A stretch of DNA of 64,000 nt from NCBI GenBank assembly GCA_000827495.1, contig KN817589.1, positions 1 to 64,000 of the forward strand, written 5' to 3'. Source of the DNA: Hypholoma sublateritium FD-334 SS-4. Lineage: Eukaryota > Basidiomycota > Agaricomycetes > Agaricales > Strophariaceae. Both the position numbers and the translations under genes were made by a program. Every line of letters starts with the position of its first letter. Position 1 is the first letter of the stretch. Below, one piece after another: positions 1-12,212 of the stretch. Below the pieces are notes generated by a model. That model searched no databases, was not told the origin of the DNA, and saw only the letters and a list, made by a program, of their open reading frames with translations.

Positions 1-2115
1 TTTGTTTTGTTTTGAGAGATTCGAGTCTAGACCCACAGTCAGCCTCTCACCGTATAAGAGTGCAGGGGCCAAGCCATAAAGATACAACAGCCATTCCCAT
101 GCCTTGTAGCCCGAATTGATCTTGTTGGCTATGTTGCGAGGAGGACGGTCGAAGGAACCAGGTAAATAGGGGGTGGCCTTTGCGACGGCTTTCCCGTGTT
201 CCTCCCATGTATTACCCCGAAGGACAGCCCAAGGCCAACTTGTGATGGGATCTGTTTTCTCATTATCGAGCTTACCACGCCACAACGATACAAGTAGATC
301 AGCCAGATTGAAAGAGCCGAGGTGCATGATATCAGAACCAAAGCATCCAGGAATACCCAGAATACAGTCGCTCGAAACGCCAAGAAAGATTGTCGGCTTT
401 GTGATTCCCGTCTCGAGGCGCCGCTTTTTGTATTGCGTATCATTTGGGGAAGAGGTGAGGAAACGTAGGTTCTGTAAATACCAATGAGACGAGACAGATG
501 GGGAATCAAAATGCGAAAGGTCTTCATGATCACATCCGCGCATGACATAGTTATCAGGCTTCAACAGTGCGGGATAATAGTGCGGCCCGTTGGGTTTGTG
601 ACAGCCAGGTATTGAGCAGTAAAGCCGACATCCATATTTTCCGTGATGCCCTACTAAGCCGTTGAGATAAGCCATGCCAGGGCCATCTGCAGTGTTCAGT
701 CCAAGGAATAGTTTAGAGAGAAAGGAGCGATCTTCCGACGCATCCCAGATACGAAGGCCTTCCCGTTGTATGGCACAAAGATGGTGTAAGCCTGGAAATA
801 GAAATGAATCGACATTTTTTGGTTTGTTCGGCCCAGGGATGAAGCCACCAGGCAGAACATGTCGCTTCGTGTACCGCTCATCTGGGGATAGATCCATGAT
901 GACCCATATGTAGATCCAGCAATCAGACGACTTGTGGGCGTAGAGCTGGGCGCCGTCAATAGAAAGCATGATAACTATATCGTCGTTTCCAATTTCACCC
1001 GTCTTGATGTTCCTGAGATAGTCGCTACCGAAGAAGAAGTCGTCGTAAGATGATAATAGCCCGTTGTTGGCCGCCAATTCACTGATGACGGTGCGTGTTA
1101 TTCTTTGACGGTATCCGAACTTGCGAGCACTCGATGGTTCTCGCCATAGCGCTTGTAATACTGGACCAAGTAATATGGTGTGAAACTCTTGATACGGCTT
1201 CTTCATGATGGGACACAGCTTGGGCGCACTGCATTTTGGACATTTGTCCAGATTAGAAAACGGTCCAGTAAACGCGATGCAGCTATTCCGGCACATGGGA
1301 TGGACAACCGAGGAAACACCAGTGATTTCTGTTATTGCCCGCTTCATTTGATCGTATGAAGGTATTTCATCTTCTGGATGCCGCCGTAGAACTGCCTCGC
1401 GCGTGGCAATATAGCTATCAATCGATGATTTCATGCTGACCATGAAGATATCCAGGCCTAAGCGGAAATCGGGATGGTTTTCGATGAGAAAGGTCTGAGT
1501 CGGGGGATTCCTGAGTCGTTCGAGCCACTTAGAGTCCATAGCGTTGTGTTCGTCATCAAGGGATGCTGATTGAAGAGCTTGAATAAATTGAGCGGCTACG
1601 CAAAGGTCGGCTAATCGTGTTGCTTCGAATATAGCCTCGAGCTCATCGTCATAGGCGCCGCTGTGGTCATTTTCTGGCCTTTCTTCATCCAAGCAGCCAG
1701 GATCCGCAGCCTCAGGTGTATCATAGTCATCTACGGCATTGATTCCAGGGGCCCGGTCTGAGTTAATCGAAGTTGAGGCACTGGGAACAACCTCGGAAAG
1801 ATCCTGTTCGAAGGTAACCGGCGTCGCAGAATTTGGCGTGAACGAAGGTTCTACAAGCGCTTTGGACCCAAGCCGATATGGTTCCACAGCAGATTCCTGC
1901 GTCAATCGCACCTGCTAGTACTTGTTTCAGGGAACAGCAAGAGATACACGGATATTCGAACTTACTAGGTCGGACTCTGCGGTACCCTCGCCTGGGCCTT
2001 CTCGCTGCGTTTCAACCTCCTGCTGCCTGAATGTCGCATGTTGCTGGTACACCCGCTTGGATAGTTTACGGGGGACACCACCGCACTTTTCAGTACAGTT
2101 GCAGACAGTCTGCAT
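1..2115 (-). CDS. Tnp2-like (CACTA/Transposase_21-type) transposase, 3' end off the window
   Basis: Two exons fit well. Exon 1 is 2115-1966 (start MQTVCNCTEKCGGVPRK) and ends at a GTAAGT donor. A 54-nt intron follows, then exon 2 from 1911 stays open to about position 51. There a GTGAGA donor appears exactly where the family-like sequence stops (YGLAPALLYG), so another intron probably begins at 50 and runs off the edge. The protein has a Cys-rich N-terminus, a second Cys cluster (CPKCSAPKLCP), and the block DGAQLYAHKSSDCWIYIWV followed by FIPGPNKPKN and GLVGHHGKYGCRLYC. I recognise these from agaricomycete transposases of the Tnp2/CACTA group. The enzyme would cut and rejoin its own element in the nucleus. 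No stop or frameshift is seen in the 2 kb visible, so the copy may be recent. The family name is from memory of motifs. Confidence 0.8.
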
Positions 2116-2419
2116 TTCTGCTGAGGTTTCGAGGAACTCAGACTCGCTTGGAACGCTGTGGAATGAACGAAGAAGTTAGTAAAGTTCGCAGATGACTAAA
2201 GCGTGCATACCGTTTCACAATTGTGCATGCACGACATATCCTATCTGTGTCGATTCCTGTCTATTTGCACAATACATACGACAGTGCATAACTGCGCTAA
2301 GCCAACGCTAAGCAGGCTATCGCAGCGCCAACTGCCTTTTTGGGATAATAACAACCGCACACACGGTTGTGCAAATTGGTAAAAATAGGTAAAATTTGAA
2401 AACAGTCATTCGTACAGTG
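1..2419. mobile_element. Probable right end of a CACTA-like DNA transposon
   Basis: The non-coding 300 bp upstream of the transposase start is rich in the pentamer GTGCA or its complement TGCAC (for example near 2204, 2225, 2229, 2264, 2281, 2365 and 2417). Clusters of short subterminal repeats are typical of CACTA elements. The sequence TACAGTG at 2413-2419 reads CACTGTA on the other strand, which could be the terminal inverted repeat. The left end lies outside the window, so the border is an inference. Confidence 0.4.
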
Positions 2420-3425
2420 CAAACAGTAGAAATCAGTAAAATAGTTTGCTGGGCATCAACCAGACGCGACATAAATAGAGGTGACTTTCACCGGGTATGA
2501 GGCTCTGCTGACGTGTTCTGCGCGTCGCGTCGGTATGTACATGACGTGTCTGCACCTCTTCATCCACTCCCTCGTCACCATCCCTCCCGTAAGAAGGTCA
2601 TCGTTGAGCAAATGTCGTACAATTGGGATNTTTTGGGGCTTAGTACGATCCACATTCCTCCCCGAGACCCCGCAAACCTCATATATGNGCTCAGGTGCTT
2701 CTGCACATATGACCACAGAGCAAATCCTTCCCCTCATTGTCGTCACATTTATTTTCATAGATATCAGTGAATATTTACATTCCTATGACTATGATGTACA
2801 ACTACTTTGCGACTAGGATGGCGAAGCGAGCATTGCCCCCGCCGGTGGCGGTTACTTAATATCTATCTTGGACCAAGGTCGATCGCATACTACACGATGT
2901 CGTTTATTTCGCACCGATCCCCACACGACGCATCGCCTGATTTAGATGTCATTTGAACGATGTTCTGGTAAAACTCATTCACTGCACCAATTCTAAAGTA
3001 CCTATTAGATATCATGTCACTCCTATGAGCTACAGAAATACATCAGCGTAAATTGAAGTCCAAAAAGTAGTACAAATTTGTCCCTAATCAAGTTTGCCAG
3101 TGGATTCAACTTTGGCAGAACCATCGGGGATCGGTCCACAAATACATCTCGGATGAATTGGCCTTCTATGTCTTTGGCAGCTGCCAATGTATGCTTTGTT
3201 TCGCTGGTTTGTTCGGTTCTCAGCACACAAATTGGCAGGCACAGCGTCATACATACCTAGATGACGAGGATTGTGGAGGACATGTCAAGGACGCGTCGTG
3301 AAGAAGACAGACTACGAATCTTTATCAAAAATTGGACGGGTAGGTATTTTGTATAAAGCATTGAAATTCTAAGTATTTGTAAATTATCCAAATCTTCCAC
3401 ATTTTATCTCCTCACGTCCAACAAA
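2420..3425. other. Intergenic, no supported gene
   Basis: Low-complexity, AT-leaning sequence with two ambiguous bases at 2630 and 2688. Short open frames overlap on both strands, but none shows a family motif or splice-consistent continuation. The last 150 bp should hold the promoter of the ice-binding protein gene. I see no clear TATA box. Confidence 0.6.
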
Positions 3426-4372
3426 ATGTTCTCAGCAGGAATCCAGACTTTGATTGGCTTTTTGGTACGTTAAATTGTTTCCGGTTCATTCGCCATCATC
3501 ACTGAGTCATTTTCTTCAGTTGATCTCTGTGGCTCAAGCTGCAGGACCTGCGGCAATTAATCTCGCCACTGCAGGAGGGTTTACTATCCTTGCCAAATCC
3601 GGGATATCGACAGTGCCAAACTCTGCTATATGTATGTCACTACGTCCATGTAATTTAAAATTTGCTTTTAACATTTGCTACAGCTGGGAATATTGGAGTT
3701 AGCCCTTCATCCTCAACGTCGCTCACCGGATTCTCCCTCATCAAAGGGGCAACCGGCACCTCTGCATTGTCGACCCAAGTTGTTGGCGAAGTATTTGCTG
3801 CNGATTTCACCACCCCGACTCCTTCCCAACTTTCAACAGCCGTCCTCGACATGCAGGCGGCATTCACTAACGGAAACAGTCGCGTTTCTCCCAATTCCCT
3901 CAATCTTCTCGCAGGTACATTATGAATCAATACTGTTTGGACTTGAGTGTTACTGACANAGAGCACGCTAGGTGGATTAACTTCGCAGACTTTAGCTCCT
4001 GGACTTTACAAGTGGACCAGCGCGGTCACTGTAACCTCTACCCTTACTCTGAAGGGCCTTCCTACCGATGGTATGCCACCCTCAATACCTCATAAAATAT
4101 CTCATTTTTAAACGCCTTTTATAGTGTGGATTTTCCAGATTGCGGGAAATCTTCTCTTTTCATCCGGTGCTAAAACCATCCTCGCTGGAGCTGCTTCCGC
4201 GAACGTTTTCTGGGTCGTCACCGGATCCACGACTCTCCAGGCCGGTGCAGTGTTGGACGGTGTGATTCTAGGAGGCTCAAAGGTTGCCCTTGTAACAGGC
4301 GCAACAGTCAATGGGCGCATCCTCTCGCAGACAGCGGTCACGCTGGAGACATCTACTGTAAACCCCGTTTAA
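3426..4372 (+). CDS. Secreted ice-binding (antifreeze) protein, DUF3494 family
   Basis: Five exons: 3426-3464, 3520-3631, 3684-3914, 3972-4070 and 4125-4372, giving 242 residues. The N-terminus has a hydrophobic core and a likely cleavage after ISVAQA, so the protein is exported. The mature part follows the DUF3494 pattern: AINLATAGGFTILAKSGIST, GFSLIKG, TPSQLSTAVLDMQAAF, LAPGLYKWTSAV, VWIFQIAGNLLFSSGAKTIL, ANVFWVVTGSTTL and GVILGGSKVALVTGATVNGR. Members of this family fold as an irregular beta-helix, bind ice crystals and inhibit recrystallisation outside the cell. The length matches typical fungal members. One ambiguous base (3802) falls in an Ala codon and does not change the frame. The family is known for spread by horizontal transfer, but here the gene carries four ordinary short introns. 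The family call is firm; activity is inferred. Confidence 0.93.
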
Positions 4373-5599
4373 ACCTTTCATCGCATTCCATTTTCCTTTG
4401 GATTGAAATCGTATGGATTGACTCGGGACTTTCGTTGGGATTTCTTAGTGGCTTATTTTGTACCGTTTATATTGGGTTTATATATTAGTATTACATTTTC
4501 TGTGCTTCTATGGCTTTCGATTTTGTTTGTTCTATTCTTCTGAATGTGTACTACTCAATTGAATCATCTGAGCTTTGTTTCTCTTCTATTAAGTACCTCA
4601 ATAGTCAAAATACGGCCCTTGAAGGAAAAATACCTCTGCATGACTTGGTAATGTTGCTGAGGCCGCGACATTCGACGAAGTCCGCACTCGACATGTGACT
4701 GGACGAAGATACTCCCACGGTCCTCGCCGCTTTCAATTAAAATTCTCACGTTAGCTGGCGCATCAACCCCGCCGGCGCCACTCCGTCCCGGTTCCACTGC
4801 CAGCACATTCAACTCTATGTTATGACACGTTTAAATTCCCCAGAACCCATCGCCGGAATTTTTGGAATCCTGAAGCCGGCGCGCGCTTAGAAAATTGCAG
4901 TACGGCGATACTGCGTTATCCATGTAATTAGACGCCCACATTTGGTATCGTACCGCCACTTTCTCCATTTCTGTACTACTTACCTTCTCTAAAATCTCGT
5001 TTTAATGCTCTAGCAGATTCTGTGTACTCTATCTATAGATAAGCACCTAAATCCTGCATACAACCTAGTAGTATAAACACAGTAGCGTACAAAAATAATA
5101 GAATGAGTCTCCAATGCATTGATTTCGTTGTTCACCTCTTGTCCTGCTAATTTCTCTCATACCTCTTATCTCGTTATGTAACTACATCCCAGACAGACTC
5201 AAAGCTAGCGCAGTACCTTACACTCTTTTGTTCTTTGTCCCCGCTTGGCTAAGCCGTGTAGAAACATCCTCGCACCAACACGCACCTTTCGTCGAGCTTC
5301 TGCGCGTTCCGATTCATTTCATTTGTTTTGTTCGTTTCTCGTCGCCGTTACTTGCACTCACTCAGGACGGCCGGCGGCGTATAGCTGAATAGTACATCGA
5401 ACAGGCGGCAGAACTTCTCTACAGCTGCCAGGCTGAGATAATATACCGCCTAAACTGTCCGTAGTTGATGCATTGGCGATTAAAGATAGGTTTCACTTCA
5501 CGAACGGATACCACTGGGCGCATTACTGCCTACTCAGAGCACAAAGATGTACTAGATGCTTACCAGGCTGGAGGGCTGGAGAAATCGCCCGCGCCGGCG
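4373..5599. other. Intergenic, no supported gene
   Basis: AT-rich sequence downstream of the ice-binding gene. No frame has recognisable motifs or splice partners. Confidence 0.6.
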
Positions 5600-5870
5600 A
5601 CCACGCGACTATGTTGGTCGAGCCTCAGAAGTTAATCTCGAACAATTCGCACGCCACGCTATCAGGCCCGAGGCGTAACTAGCGTTCTTGTATACGACGT
5701 CGACGCAGGTGAATTTCGGTGGTATAGGCGAACGTGGCCGGGGTGATCTGGGATGGGGAAACTCCGTCCAATTCGACAGCCAGCCGCTGGACCCTGGTCC
5801 TCGGGGTACTTGAACACGTAATTGCACCCCTTGGCATGTCAAAAACATGGGTACGCCGCCACAATAAGTA
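5600..5870 (-). pseudogene. Relic of a short-chain dehydrogenase (SDR) related to the two intact copies
   Basis: On the minus strand one frame reads FTCVDVVYKNASYASG, close to FTRVDVVYNNAGYAS in the intact SDR at 13.8 kb. Just upstream in another frame, LAVELDGVSPSQIT aligns with LLVVKLDVVVPSEIT of the same protein. The two parts lie in the right order but in different frames, with in-frame stops after them. The NNAG motif has decayed to KNAS. Only the middle of the Rossmann domain survives, with no start, no TGxxxGxG and no YxxxK. This is a degraded fragment without an expected product. Confidence 0.8.
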
Positions 5871-6469
5871 TTTGATAACATGGTGTTATAATTAAGTAGT
5901 GCATCAAATCTCAGATCTCAGCGCTCAATACTTCTTCTGCCTACGGGAGATTAAGTAAATCTCGGCGTGCGTTTTGATATATCAGCTCAGTCGAGTTCAA
6001 TTCGTATGCCGGTAATCATCTGGATGACTAAATTGACACAAAAAAAATTCATCTGGATGCCAGCCCAGTAAACAAAGAAAACCATGGTGTATCCAGGTTT
6101 TTGCTTTCAGCTTGCATTCGACTGTCAGCTATGTAACGGCAAATGCCGGAAGACCTCTCGTTTCGCAATGGTCGAGTGGCAGTGCAGTATGCAAATACTC
6201 AGCCCACCTTACCCAACATGCAACCAACATGGGTTTGTTTGTAAGCTGGCGGCTGTACTATCTCACTCGAGAAAAAACGAGACGGAGAAGATCTGGAGTT
6301 GTGCCCTGCGACGCACTGCCAATTTCACCTCCATTTGTGTCCGAGTCGGAGGTACACCCGCGATATAAAAGTGGCCCAATGGTCGCGAAAGAGCAAGTAA
6401 TCTATTACCGTGAAAGCATCGCTGTCATCATCGTTCACATCTCACGGACTGAGTACAATAGCAAGCACA
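5871..6469. other. Intergenic, upstream region of the HET gene
   Basis: No coding motif seen. Short open frames on the plus strand end just before the HET start and show no family resemblance. The stretch likely contains the promoter and 5' UTR of the HET gene. Confidence 0.5.
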
Positions 6470-8827
6470 ATGTCGACATGCTTAAGTGAGTAGAATTCCA
6501 TCTTGCAGTCTATGCTACTCAATACTTTGATGCACTTTAATCTCACCATTTATCCGGGAATTGACAACAGGAAAAAGTGAACACCTTTCCAAACAGTCAC
6601 TTATCACCGCGGTCATGAAGCAATTACCACCCAGTATGGCCACAGCCATGCCAGAGTCAAATACAGTCGCCGACAAAAGTAGTAAAGATCTCTTGAACGC
6701 CCTTGTTGCATTCTTGCAACCGGTAATCCAAGGATATACCGCCGCTTCATCAGGTAGGAAGATCAGTGGCATCTCTTTGAGGACCTAAAAGTCGTTTAAT
6801 ATTGCCCACTTGACAGGATCCGCCAAGTTCAATGATAAGAATGGTATGATATCCCAATATTCGCGGTTCACTGTGTAATGATTGGTCCGTAGACCACACT
6901 GCCAATGGTGCAGAATTAATATATGGGCTGGAGGGTAAGAATCTGCTGTCGGCTTTGGCAGCATTTGTCGCAGCCACCGCGGACGCACCTTTGAGAGCTC
7001 GTAGCATTGACAAGCCAGGTACATTCCTGTAAACTCCCAAACATACATTGAAGCAGCATTTTAACAATTTGGACTAGTACCAGAGAGTCCACCCATACCT
7101 ATCTTGGTCGTGGGCGACAACAAAATGGACGAAGTACTTCCTAATCTTCCCCAAGGTGCGCGACATACTGCCTCCATGATGACCGACGTCGATCTCATCA
7201 GTTTGCGGTCTGATAATGACACACAGCGGTCCGAAGGAGCGAATTGGAAACTATGACACTGAGCGCGGTCCGTTCCCATGTATTCAGTAAGATGCCCACC
7301 CGCCTTCTGGCGTTCGACAAGATTGGATCCAATATTCGACTCATTGACCGCAATCAAATATTCTCTTTCATACTTCCCAGCGTATTTACCAAAATAGCAG
7401 AGCCCAAATTTCAAACGGCATGGGCAGCAGCTGAAAGATTGAAGGATATCCACGGCGTGAACACGTCTATGCGATTCCGCCAAAATGAAATGAAGGGTTT
7501 GCTAAAAAAAGTCGTTGAAAAAAACGTGGACTTTACCATTCTGTCGCACACTTGGATACGAGATACTACACCCGGAGACATTACTTTCCAGACCTGGGCC
7601 ACGCGCGAGCACAATCCGTGGGGAAACACCAAGGTTGTCAACTTTTGTGAAGTTGCTGCACAAAACCATAACGCCACCTTGGGCTGGATCGACACCGTAT
7701 GCATTAATCAAGACAGCAGCTCGGAGCTGGACGAATCCATTCGATCGATGTATAACTGGTACCGAGGCGCCTCTCTTTGTATCACATACCTTTCGGAAAC
7801 TACCGATATTTCTGATGCGCACCGCGACTCGTGGTTCACCCGCGGCTGGACCTTGCAGGAGTTGTTGGCGCCTGTTCGCAGTGTTTTCTACAACAAGAAA
7901 TGGAATCAGCTAGGCTCCAGCAGCGACGCCGAAATTCAATCAGTCATCGAAACAGCAAGCGGGATCACCAGCAAAGAGCTGGAACTAAGCTGGAGCGGCG
8001 CTATTGCAAAAATCCCATTCTCGCGTAGAATGCAGATGGCGTGCGGGAGACAAGTTACGCGCGAGGAGGATACATCATACTCCCTCATGGGAATTCTTGA
8101 AGTCGACATATCTATTGCATATGGAGAAGGTGCCAGTCGCGCATTCTTCCGCCTGGTGCGCGAGCTTCTGAGCACGAAGAAAAACGTCATAGATCTATTC
8201 AACCGAAACTATAATTACGGGGAAAGGCTCCTCCCGTCGTCGCTGGAATCCTACAATTACAGGAGTAATTGGCATGATTATCCTAACGGAGGAACCAAGC
8301 TGGATAAATACCAACCTCTCGATCCCATTATACCGACGAACTTGGGCGTGCGCATTCCACTGCTTCTTATGCCAGGTCTAGCAACAGACGCGGTGGACGA
8401 TATAAAATATACACCAAAAGGAGACTTATCCGGGAAGGCATCATTCAGATATTTTTCCCGAGCCGGCGCGGAGAAAATTTTAATACACATCCTCCTACTC
8501 GACAACAGACTATATACCGGAAATATGGCGAATCTGGGTACCAGCCCTGTGGTGTCGCTACCCCCCGGAGTTCTTCCAATATGCATGTTGGGGGTAGTCA
8601 ATTTCGGCGTCGACACTTCCGGTGACATCCTTCTTCCTGAACAATGTTTTGCATTGGATATATCCTGGGATGGCCTCCAGTCGGGGATTTTCTCTCCGCC
8701 CGGAAATGTGGCGATAAGGGCGGGCGCACCGGCGCATTTCCGGCTCAAATCCAAGAATTTAGGGCTTAAGATCAATAAAGATGAGTTAGAGAAGCATGGG
8801 GTACAATTTGTCTCCTTGTATTTGTAG
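6470..8827 (+). CDS. HET-domain (heterokaryon incompatibility-like) protein, probable 1-nt frameshift
   Basis: Likely exons are 6470-6485, 6571-6753, 6817-6843, 6893-7018 and 7084-8827. The N-terminus holds two similar helical segments (KDLLNALVAFLQPVIQG and KNLLSALAAFVAATADA). Then come FSKMPTRLLAFDKIGSN and the HET core: FTILSHTWIRD, LGWIDTVCINQDSSSELDES, RSMYNWYRGASLCITYLS, WFTRGWTLQELLAPV and SYSLMGILEVDISIAYGEG. HET proteins trigger growth arrest or cell death when incompatible hyphae fuse; here only the domain is seen. The last exon is open in one frame from 7084 to about 7255 and in another from 7220 to the stop. The exon total is 2096 nt, one short of a multiple of three, with no good intron to explain it. 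It is therefore either a sequencing error or a real disabling deletion near 7220-7255. Confidence 0.85.
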
Positions 8828-9653
8828 TAATAGCGGAGCCCAGTCCTTTTTGCGACGGTGTGGTGTACAAGTAGTCCACATAAAGTTACGCACTCGAAAG
8901 ACAACAACTTGAAGAACAGACTGAAGACGGACTGCTTGCTCCTGAATATATCCACCTGTCGTTCCAATGCCGTGAAGCGCTCTGCAACATAGTATTCGAC
9001 TTGGCGGTAGAACTGATAATAAAATTCAGAATAACAAGCCGAGACGATGACCTGTTGTATTGCAGTATTTTTTCGGAGTTGGATAATTAGATTTCAGTAC
9101 GCCAGCGACAGCGAAACAAAAGCAAACTCGCTGCCGTACGTTTACGTTTTGCAAGGTGGTATTTAGAGCGGTATTTATCTTTTATGTATCGTACATTGGT
9201 GAGCTTCAACTGCCTGCAATTGTTTAGCGTTCAACCTCCGAGTCGTCAGCCGCTGACATGTGTCTCAAGTAGTCTAAGTAATAGCGACTCCCCGAGTAGT
9301 ACTGGCTTTATGATCATTCTAGCCAAATTCTAGCCCACATGATAAGTTCAAGTTAGCTCGAAGTTAGCGCAGTTTGCCATTTGGGCCGTCATCCAATGAT
9401 GATGCATTTATACGGTTTTTCGGTCTCCAGGTTATTAAATTCTAAACATCTTCCATCCTTTCCGCACAGTTTTCATAGAGTTTTATGCTTTCAATAAGTA
9501 GAGTACTTAGTACTTGCCTGCACAGTGCAAGTTGCCTGCCCGAAATCCAAGTAAACGGCATCGCGGCATATACACAGCCACATTGGATTTTCACGTTGAA
9601 CGCGGCACCACAACCTTGCACTTTCATCCGACTTTCACGCTCACGAAACCAAA
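8828..9653. other. Intergenic, no supported gene
   Basis: AT-rich spacer between the HET gene and the PI4P 5-kinase. Its last 200 bp should include the kinase promoter. No motif-bearing frame was seen. Confidence 0.55.
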
Positions 9654-12212
9654 ATGGCCAGCGCTGCCGTATACGCCGCACAGCGCCAGAGCTCACCGTC
9701 GCCACCGCCATTGGTAATGCCTGGTCGAAACTATGATAACTCCCAGCAGCCTCGACTCAGCCTGCTTTCAACGACCTCCGCCGTGTCATCATCTTATCGG
9801 ACGGCACAGGATCAACGGTCGTCATTTACGCCGTCCATGTCGTCGCGCTCGTCAATTAATACTATCAATCCCGGAACGCGCGAGCGCGAGGCGTCCGCGA
9901 CGATAAACCCCATTCACACCATGGCGAAGGCGAGGACAAAGACTCAGGAGATCCACATAGTAAATGTAACCGACGATTTGGTTGAGATCGAGTCTGGCCT
10001 CGAGCGAGTGGGCAAGTCTGTTCTTCAAACGGTTCAGCCGGATAGCCATGCTGGTCCGCCGCCACCCTCTCCTCCAGCCAGCGTAGAACAGACGGCGGAC
10101 GACGACGAAGGAACCGACCGTTCTTGGGGACAGGGCGACGCTGAATCGCCAGTAGATTCGGCGCCCCAGGGCCAGATGGACGCTCCCGCAGCACACCCCA
10201 ATGTGATTGCGGAGCGACTTCCAATAGCCCCAACAATAGCGGCGACGACGTTTACACGCTCGGGTCTGACAGCCGCGCAGCTGCAACGGTCGTCAACCGA
10301 CACCAAAGCACCGTACAGCACTCTCCATGCCGTCATGTCCCCTCCGGCGCACATATCCTCCCAACAGGCATCGCTTTCCGATGCCTCGTCGTCCAAGGCA
10401 AACGGGCACGTGTCCGTCGATGGGTATCTCCAGCCGCCCCCGCCGCTTGCGTCCGGCAGCCGCCCAGCACGCCGAAACACGACGGGGTCGACGCACCTCG
10501 CGGCAAAACTGCGCCCGCACGGCAAGGGCGCCTCGCAGCCGTACGATGACGCGGTTCTTGCCGAGGGCGGGCTGACACTCGAGCTCGAGTCCGACATCGA
10601 GCTGCAGGCGGAGCGCATTCGGCGCGAGCGCATGTCGAAGCGCGCAAAGCAGCAGCAGGAAGCGGAGGCGGCTCTCACCCGCGCCGCAGGCGAGCAGGGC
10701 CCGCAGCAGGACGCGCCACTCGTGGGCAACCTCATCGGCGAGGACCATGTGAACTACGTGCTCATGTACAACATGCTGACCGGGATCCGGATAGGCGTGC
10801 GTCATCGATAATCTCTCATTACATGCATGCTAATCTATTTTTGCTCCATCAGGTATCACGGTGCCAGGCCAAGATCAAGCGACCATTGACCGAGGAGGAT
10901 TTCACGGCGCGGCACAAGTTCTCGTTTGATATGTAAGGCAAAAATAATGCTGCGGAAACTGTGCGCTAATTTTACGCAGTGTTGGTAACGAACTGACGCC
11001 CTCGGCGAAATACGACTTCAAGTTCAAGGATTACGCGCCTTGGGTCTTTCGCTACCTACGCGAAGACCACTTTCAACTGGACCCCGCCGACTACCTCCTG
11101 TCCCTCACCGCACGATACATCCTCTCCGAGCTCGGCTCCCCGGGCAAGTCTGGCTCGTTCTTCTACTTTTCGTGTGACTATCGCTTCATCATCAAGACGA
11201 TCCGCCACTCGGAGCATAAGTTCCTGCTGGGTATCCTCAAGCAGTACTACGCGCACGTGCAGGAGAACCCGCACACGCTGCTGAGCCGCTTTTATGGCCT
11301 GCACCGCGTGAAGCTGCCGCATGGACGCAAGATCCACTTCGTGATTATGAATAACCTCTTCCCGCCGCACAAGGACGTGCACGAGACGTACGACCTCAAG
11401 GGCAGCACCGTCGGGCGCGAGTACCCCGAAGAAAAGGCTGCTCAGAACCCCCGCGCAGTGCTGAAGGACCTGAACTGGATAAACAGGGGCAAGTCACTCG
11501 AGCTCGGTCCGGAAAAGCGCGCGCTGCTCACCGAGCAGCTGCGCAGGGACACCGAGTTCTTGAAGAGCGTGCATGTGATGGACTACAGTCTGCTGGTGGG
11601 CATCCACAGCATGATGCGCGGGAACAGGGACAATCTGCGGCGGAACACGCTCAAGGTGTTCTCGGTACGTGTTTTGTAAACCCTGTGCTGCTGGGCGTGC
11701 TGCTCGCTGACGCTCTGTCATTGCAGCCGGTATTGCCCGAAACGCGGCGCAGTAAGATCTCGCAGGTAGGGTCGACGTCACCCGAGGCCATCGCCATGCG
11801 CCGCGCGATGCGCTCGTCCGACCCCAAGCGCCTCGGGAAGCACACCGTGCGCCTCCCGGAGGAAGACACGGGCGAGCGCCAGCACTTTGTCTTCTACCAG
11901 GACGAGAGCGGCCTGCGCGCGACCGACGAGAATAACAGCCCGGAGAACGTGATCTACTACCTCGGCGTGATCGATATCCTTACGCCGTACAACTTCTTCA
12001 AGAAGGTGGAGCACCTGTGGAAGGGCATGAAGGCAGACCGCGTGAGTCTTATACCCTGTATTTGGTGTAGACGCGTTGCTGAAATGGTTTGGCGGGATTG
12101 ACAGCACAAGATCAGCCCCGTCGAGCCTGTGGAGTACGGGGACCGCTTCTTCGCCTTTATGAAGGCGATCATGCGCGGGGGTGAAGGCGGTGAGCGGTTC
12201 AAAGAGCAATAG
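9654..12212 (+). CDS. MSS4: Phosphatidylinositol-4-phosphate 5-kinase (MSS4/its3 type)
   Basis: Five exons: 9654-10796, 10853-10932, 10980-11664, 11727-12041 and 12105-12212, giving 776 residues. The first 370 residues are Ser/Pro-rich and low complexity, as in fungal homologues. The kinase domain starts near VNYVLMYNMLTGIRIGVSRC and continues through FKFKDYAPWVFRYLRE, SGSFFYFSCDYRFIIKTI, HFVIMNNLFP, ETYDLKGSTVGRE, FLKSVHVMDYSLLVGIH and VIYYLGVIDILTPYNFFKK. These include the DLKGS and MDYSLL signatures of the PIPK family. The enzyme converts PI4P to PI(4,5)P2 at the plasma membrane and so controls actin, endocytosis and wall-integrity signalling. The coding region is GC-rich compared with its flanks, as expected of a conserved, well-expressed gene. 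The domain is complete. Confidence 0.95.

Noticed and set aside
10034..10735. Long minus-strand frame opposite the PI4P 5-kinase N-terminus
   Set aside because: Shadow of the GC-rich sense frame; Cys/Arg/Ser-rich with no motif.
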